Source of the DNA: Bacillota bacterium
Lineage (GTDB): Bacteria; Bacillota; Syntrophomonadia; Syntrophomonadales; Syntrophomonadaceae
Length of the DNA: 9,979 nt
Assembly: GCA_017861475.1 (NCBI GenBank)
Contig: JAGFXV010000029.1
Span: 1 to 9,979, forward strand
Direction of reading: 5' to 3'
The position numbers and the translations under genes were made by a program. Position 1 is the stretch's first letter. Each line of letters opens with the position of its first letter. Below are positions 6,994-9,979 of the stretch, in pieces. A model generated the notes under the pieces. It was not told where the DNA came from. It saw nothing but the letters and a program-made list of their open reading frames with translations, and did no database searches.

Positions 6994-7734
6994 TTATCTG
7001 TCTCCATCTAAAAAGTACAGGTTCTTGGCATCTCTCCATTTTTCGGTGGCCGGCGGGGTCTGGATACTCTGGGTAAATGGCCGTACTTCTCCAAAAACTT
7101 TCAGATCTTTATCCCGGTAATAGAGATATTTGCGGTAGTGATCCTCCGGATTAAGCCATCCGTAGTGTTTGACTCTGATGTCCGAATAGTATGCGATCCG
7201 GTTTTCGTAAGCTTGAGGAAAACGGCCGCAATGAACCTCTCTTTGCATCCATTGAGAATCCAGATGCGGATTATAACGAACCATAAATAAAAGCGATTTC
7301 CGCCAGGGGTTCCAGCCTCCGTCTATTCGGTAAGAGGCAGGATCCTGCCAAAAATCAAAAACACGAAAACTGATACCATAAAAATCATTCTGGTCTAGCA
7401 GCAGATCAATCTCATTTATTATCCTGTCCTCAAATATCTCGTCAGCATCAACAGCCACAATCCAGTCCGGTTTCTCTTCTGCGGCCAGCTGCCAGAGCTT
7501 ACGTCTCATGGCAGGTTCATTACTGGCAAACAAAGGTTCATCATTCTTATAAACGATTACCTTTTCAAAATGCCCGGTTACATCAATGGTATCATCATCC
7601 GAACAATCATCCAGTATCACAATGGCGTCGACCCAGCGTGAAAGATGCGCCAGTACTTCCTTTAAATATCTGCCAGCCTCGTTGCGAACCGGCATCATGG
7701 CAACAATCTTCTGTTTTTGGGCTTTCTCTTTCAT
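6994..7734 (-). CDS. GT2-family glycosyltransferase
   Basis: This 246-residue GT-A fold protein has no membrane segment. Features are MMPVRNEAGRYL (13-24, nucleotide-binding start), LDDCSDDDT (41-49), the metal-binding DAD at 96-98 within VAVDADEIFED, and a C-terminal VKHYGW (188-193) whose His often completes the metal site. The family forms glycosidic bonds with inversion. The ATG at 7734 lies 14 nt past a terminator hairpin, and its GGGGGA/AAAGG ribosome site is immediately after the terminator T-run. Expression therefore seems to depend on read-through from the TasA-like gene or an unseen internal promoter. It pairs with the downstream GT4 gene; substrate unknown. Confidence 0.88.
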   Translation of the reverse strand: MKEKAQKQKIVAMMPVRNEAGRYLKEVLAHLSRWVDAIVILDDCSDDDTIDVTGHFEKVIVYKNDEPLFASNEPAMRRKLWQLAAEEKPDWIVAVDADEIFEDRIINEIDLLLDQNDFYGISFRVFDFWQDPASYRIDGGWNPWRKSLLFMVRYNPHLDSQWMQREVHCGRFPQAYENRIAYYSDIRVKHYGWLNPEDHYRKYLYYRDKDLKVFGEVRPFTQSIQTPPATEKWRDAKNLYFLDGDR

Positions 7735-7748
7735 CCTTTTATTCCCCC

Positions 7749-7775
7749 AAAAAAGGGGCCTTTGATAAGGCCCCT
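7749..7775 (-). terminator. Rho-independent terminator after the TasA-like gene
   Basis: On the minus strand AGGGGCCTT and AAGGCCCCT form a perfect 9-bp GC-rich stem with a 4-nt loop, followed by six T. It starts 4 nt after the stop of the TasA-like gene and ends just before the GT2 ribosome site. It should cap most transcripts and leave limited read-through into the glycosyltransferases. Confidence 0.88.
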
Positions 7776-7779
7776 AAAT

Positions 7780-8232
7780 TTATGCTGTCGCCACAAAAAT
7801 AAAATCGATGGCAAGATCAATATTGTTTACTACAGTGCTTACGGTCGCAGGCAAATGGAAAGCAAAGGTTACATCTTCGTTGCCTGTTGTCAAGGCGAGG
7901 GCTTGCCCGGGACTGGCAGGCTGATCGATTAAAGCCTTCAATGATCCCGTAAATATACTGGCACCCGGGCTGGCAGTAACGCTGACATTTAAATACTCAG
8001 CAAGAATAGCGGCCTTATGGTCAGTAGTAGTACCGCCTCCTGTCCAGGCAGCAGTAACATAATAGTACTCATCCACAGTTCCTGTATTGGCAACATTGAT
8101 TACGCCTTGAACAGTTTGCCCGGGGAGCATATCGGTAGTATTAATCACACCGCTGGCAGGAGACACTGCAATGCTAACATCAGCTGTATCCAGGACTCCA
8201 TTTTCTGAATTGGCAGAATAAATCAATGGCAT
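7780..8232 (-). CDS. TasA/camelysin-like protein lacking a signal peptide
   Basis: This 150-residue beta-rich protein is rich in Ala, Thr, Val and Gly. LPGQTVQGVINVANTGTVDE (36-55) matches the PGD-type linker and N-x-G-T strand of TasA/CalY (camelysin, M73) proteins. FTGSLKAL (94-101) and DVTFAFHLPATVSTVVNNID (120-139), then FIFVATA, match the later strands. Family members are normally secreted through SipW-type leaders and form biofilm fibres. Here the ATG at 8232 has a strong GGAGG site nine bases upstream and an in-frame TAA two codons before it, so no leader can be encoded. No SipW-like peptidase is visible. It may be cytoplasmic, exported by another route, or a standalone relative with a different job. 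It heads a transcription unit with the terminator and two glycosyltransferases downstream. The family call is moderately sure; there is no basis to claim protease activity. Confidence 0.65.
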   Translation of the reverse strand: MPLIYSANSENGVLDTADVSIAVSPASGVINTTDMLPGQTVQGVINVANTGTVDEYYYVTAAWTGGGTTTDHKAAILAEYLNVSVTASPGASIFTGSLKALIDQPASPGQALALTTGNEDVTFAFHLPATVSTVVNNIDLAIDFIFVATA

Positions 8233-8319
8233 TTTTTATTCCTCCCCCCATTATAAAATCGTTGTATATTATGCGAATAAATTGCTAATTGTTACCATTA
8301 ATAATGGAGGAATGAAAAT

Positions 8320-8457
8320 ATGCTGCGGGATATCGTCGATTTGTACAGCCGTTATGAGTTTATCAGTCTGGAATCGATGGAAAAAGCCAGTCAGGTTATA
8401 ATCGCTGCTGGCTTTTTGCTAAATGATTTTTTTTTGAAATCCCGAATGTGTATTTAG
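8320..8457 (+). pseudogene. Miniature ORF carrying a pepT 3'-end fragment
   Basis: The ATG at 8320 has a GGAGG site (8306-8310) and opens a 45-codon frame ending at TAG 8455. Residues 9-28 (YSRYEFISLESMEKASQVII) match PepT HSRFEFISLESMEKASQVII; bases 8344-8403 align without gaps to 3281-3340 with about 10 mismatches in 60, nearly all at third positions. The first residues (MLRDIVDLYSRY) resemble the PepT start (MESLLDRFLRY). The ORF may therefore be the two ends of a diverged pepT paralogue fused by a large internal deletion (inference). All catalytic residues are missing. It could still be translated as a small peptide, but a remnant is the simplest reading. Confidence 0.7.
8381..8417. terminator. 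Bidirectional terminator-like hairpin inside the pepT remnant
   Basis: AAAAAGCCAG (8381-8390) and CTGGCTTTTT (8408-8417) are perfect 10-bp inverted repeats. An extra CAG/CTG pairing continues inward past a single T bulge, leaving a loop of about 10 nt. The flanking A5/T5 runs give a T-tract on both strands. It could end transcription of the DUF3267 gene (minus) and of the mini-ORF (plus). Confidence 0.6.
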
Positions 8458-8484
8458 AAAAGTCGTCAAACTATGGGGCAATAA

Positions 8485-9099
8485 TTATTTGAAATATGTC
8501 TCAAAACCATTATTCATTATATATGAACCGTTTGGAACCTGAATGGCAACCAGACATATACTTAAACAATCTGCACAGGAACCCATGGCATTGATTAAAC
8601 ACAGGAAAATCGTGTAACCATTTAACCAGCCAAATATATCGAGAACAAAAGGTAACACAATAGTTAATAGAAAAAATGGCATGATAGAAATGATTAAAAA
8701 TCGATCTTTTTTAATTTTTTCATTCGTATATACAAACCCGGCAAATCCGTTAAAACCCCAATATGTTTTATCAGATTTCAACACATTGGGTATAAAACAA
8801 GCATGAAGTAACTCATGTAAGGCCAGAAATAATAACATGATCACTATAAATAACAATATATAAAAATCAAACGTGAAAGAAATGCTGAACTTATTACCAG
8901 TTTTCAAAATTCCTTTCAACGGGGGGTATAAACAAACTGCAATAAATATTGAGATAGCCCCATTGATAAACATAAATGGCAGCGAAAATAAAATTACTGT
9001 ACCTAAGTTGGATGGTTCTTTCAGCTTTGTCCATCCCTCCGAAAGTAATTTGTTTTTCAGCTCTTTATCCGCGGGAATTATTTTCTTTATATATTTCAT
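8485..9099 (-). CDS. DUF3267-type membrane zincin (putative metalloprotease)
   Basis: This 204-residue integral membrane protein has hydrophobic segments at about 33-57, 78-100, 133-157 and 161-187. The HExxH zinc motif is His95-Glu96-Leu-Leu-His99, at the membrane edge of the second segment. Asp177 in NAMGSCADCL is a plausible third zinc ligand, as in DUF3267 proteins, which also share the N-terminal EGWxKLKEPSNL-like motif seen at 21-32. The family is annotated as putative zincins; substrates are unknown. The ATG at 9099 has AAAGG ten bases upstream. The gene is visibly more AT-rich than its neighbours (Lys/Ile/Phe/Asn-rich), which may indicate separate acquisition or only its membrane composition. 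It follows the split-barrel gene by 56 bp on the same strand. Confidence 0.85.
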   Translation of the reverse strand: MKYIKKIIPADKELKNKLLSEGWTKLKEPSNLGTVILFSLPFMFINGAISIFIAVCLYPPLKGILKTGNKFSISFTFDFYILLFIVIMLLFLALHELLHACFIPNVLKSDKTYWGFNGFAGFVYTNEKIKKDRFLIISIMPFFLLTIVLPFVLDIFGWLNGYTIFLCLINAMGSCADCLSICLVAIQVPNGSYIMNNGFETYFK

Positions 9100-9155
9100 A
9101 AATCATAATCCTTTGGCCTAAGCCGAAGATAATAGAAAAAGACCGAAAACTAAAA

Positions 9156-9578
9156 TCATTCAACAGAAAAGTCCTGCGAACTGAAATTAGCATAGTATCT
9201 CCCAGATTGCGCTGTAAATCTCAAAACACAATAGTCTGGATCGGAGACACCTTGCGAATAATACATGGTGTCTCCTTCCCTCCAGATCATTTCCTTACTT
9301 TCCTGATCTTCCAGCACTTCCATTGAGCCCTTTAGCATCACGCCCCGGAAAAATCGCTTGTCGCAAAAATAAATGCATGCCTTTGGATTTTCACGGTATT
9401 GGGCCACGCGCATGGAGGAAGTGTTTGTGGTGAAATAAAAGACCTTGATCCCCTCGCGCTTTCTTGGCGGCAGCATGGCCTTTGCATTCGGAAATCCCTC
9501 TTGATCGACCGAAGCGATAAAAGATACGCCTTGCTTATCAATCAAGTTTCCAATAGTCTGTTCTGCATCCCTGAGCAT
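9156..9578 (-). CDS. Pyridoxamine 5'-phosphate oxidase-like FMN-binding split-barrel protein
   Basis: This 140-residue protein matches the general-stress-protein-26 type of split-barrel flavoprotein. It has an N-terminal helix, then VSFIASVDQEGFPNAKAM (18-35), VFYFTTNTSSMRVAQYRENP (46-65), ACIYFCDKRFFRGVMLKG (67-84, second strand pair), and a C-terminal segment with LRFTAQSGRYY. Such proteins bind FMN or related cofactors and often act as small reductases; the substrate cannot be assigned. The ATG at 9578 lies seven bases after GGGAGG. Its promoter overlaps the end of the HxlR-family gene, and the inverted repeat in that promoter suggests control by the adjacent regulator, a common pairing for redox or electrophile responses. 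Confidence 0.85.
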   Translation of the reverse strand: MLRDAEQTIGNLIDKQGVSFIASVDQEGFPNAKAMLPPRKREGIKVFYFTTNTSSMRVAQYRENPKACIYFCDKRFFRGVMLKGSMEVLEDQESKEMIWREGDTMYYSQGVSDPDYCVLRFTAQSGRYYANFSSQDFSVE

Positions 9579-9645
9579 AGGATAGCCTCCCGTTCAACAA
9601 TGATTTTTTATGTTCCCATTGTAATACGTGGAGACACCGCGGTAA

Positions 9646-9674
9646 ATTACCCACTTTTTTGTGGGTATGGTCAA
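9646..9674 (-). promoter_or_regulatory. Promoter of the split-barrel gene
   Basis: On the minus strand TTGACC (9669-9674) and GGTAAT (9646-9651) are exactly 17 bp apart. The -35 overlaps the stop codon of the HxlR-family gene. The predicted leader is about 60 nt. The spacer is occupied by the inverted repeat at 9648-9667, so a bound repressor would cover both elements. Confidence 0.55.
9648..9667. repeat. 20-bp inverted repeat, candidate HxlR operator
   Basis: TACCCAC and GTGGGTA form perfect 7-bp arms around six T (plus strand). The minus-strand copy is followed by ATTTACC, not a T-run, so it is a poor terminator. Its placement between -35 and -10 favours an operator for a dimeric winged-helix regulator such as the adjacent HxlR-type protein. 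Confidence 0.55.
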
Positions 9675-9979
9675 TCCAAAAGGCCATTGGCTTTTAGAAT
9701 ATTTTCCATACCGCTTTCTTTCATCAAATCGATACCAACACCCTGCATGATCGTAATGGCTTCCAACAGTTTGTAGCCACGTTCAATTAAATAATATTCA
9801 ACCTTTAATGGATATCCATCAGAAGAACGCTTATCAATTATGCCGTAATCCAGGAGTTCTTTTAGCTGTTCAAGCAACATTTTTTGGTTTATACCAGTGA
9901 TCTCATGTTCGAGCTGTGACAAAGATTTTCCGCCTTTGCCAAGCTGCCATAAGATAATCGGCTTCCATTTACCCTTTGT
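9671..9979 (-). CDS. HxlR-family winged-helix transcriptional regulator, N-terminus cut by window edge
   Basis: The frame is open from the right edge to TGA at 9671 (102 residues visible). GKWKPIILWQLGKGGKSLSQ is the start of the HxlR domain. It is followed by the recognition region ITGINQKMLLEQLKELLDYG and the wing YPLKVEYYLIERGYKLLEAI. The usual N-terminal residues, including any redox-active Cys before GKWK, lie outside the window. HxlR proteins are small dimeric DNA-binding repressors or activators that respond to electrophiles, oxidants or other small molecules, and often control a neighbouring reductase gene. It is upstream of and codirectional with the split-barrel gene. The TTG at 9922 is internal and not a start. 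Confidence 0.9.
   Translation of the reverse strand, partial: TKGKWKPIILWQLGKGGKSLSQLEHEITGINQKMLLEQLKELLDYGIIDKRSSDGYPLKVEYYLIERGYKLLEAITIMQGVGIDLMKESGMENILKANGLLD

Noticed and set aside
9648..9667. Inverted repeat as terminator of the HxlR-family gene
   Set aside because: The six-T run is in the loop on the plus strand and becomes A on the transcribed strand; no T-run follows the stem, and the repeat sits precisely inside a promoter.
1..9979. Insertion sequence, phage or CRISPR content
   Set aside because: No transposase, integrase, terminal inverted repeats with target duplications, phage genes or regularly spaced repeats were seen.

Overview
The window looks like chromosomal DNA of a low-to-moderate GC Bacillota, most likely an anaerobic, spore-forming Clostridia-type bacterium. 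This is inferred from strong GGAGG-type ribosome binding sites, an ECF sigma/zinc-finger anti-sigma pair, a sporulation-kinase-like histidine kinase, a TasA/camelysin-like protein, a DUF3267 membrane protein and an HxlR regulator. No rRNA, intact tRNA, CRISPR array or intact transposon is visible.

Left part (1-3385). A minus-strand operon encodes an ECF sigma factor, its membrane-bound zinc-finger anti-sigma factor (start and stop overlap as ATGA), and an exported bactofilin-like beta-helix protein that runs off the left edge. It is divergent from a complete peptidase T gene (pepT) on the plus strand. The shared upstream region holds a good sigma-A promoter for pepT. For the sigma operon it holds overlapping sigma-A-like and ECF-like promoters around a perfect 15-bp palindrome.

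Middle (3468-5822). An orphan hybrid histidine kinase (degenerate receiver, PAS, HisKA, ATPase) converges on pepT. Upstream of it lies a roughly 400-bp stretch without an intact gene, carrying an 89%-identical 140-bp broken copy of the first gene. Next comes an unrecognised plus-strand gene whose antisense strand contains a tRNA 3'-half-like segment; its stop codon interlocks with that of the next gene.

Right-middle (5819-8232). Reading on the minus strand, a TasA/camelysin-like protein without a signal peptide is followed by a strong terminator, then a GT2 glycosyltransferase and a GT4 glycosyltransferase. The glycosyltransferases have no obvious promoter of their own and may depend on terminator read-through.

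Right part (8320-9979). A tiny plus-strand ORF carries a piece of the pepT 3' end and overlaps a bidirectional terminator-like hairpin. It is followed by minus-strand genes for a DUF3267 membrane zincin, a flavin-type split-barrel protein, and an HxlR-family regulator cut by the right edge. The split-barrel gene has a promoter whose spacer contains a 20-bp inverted repeat, a candidate operator for the adjacent HxlR regulator.

The most notable pattern is that fragments of both left-hand genes (bactofilin-like and pepT) recur about 4.9 and 5.1 kb to the right, in the same order and orientation. This suggests a decayed segmental duplication whose interior now holds the kinase/glycosyltransferase/TasA-like genes.
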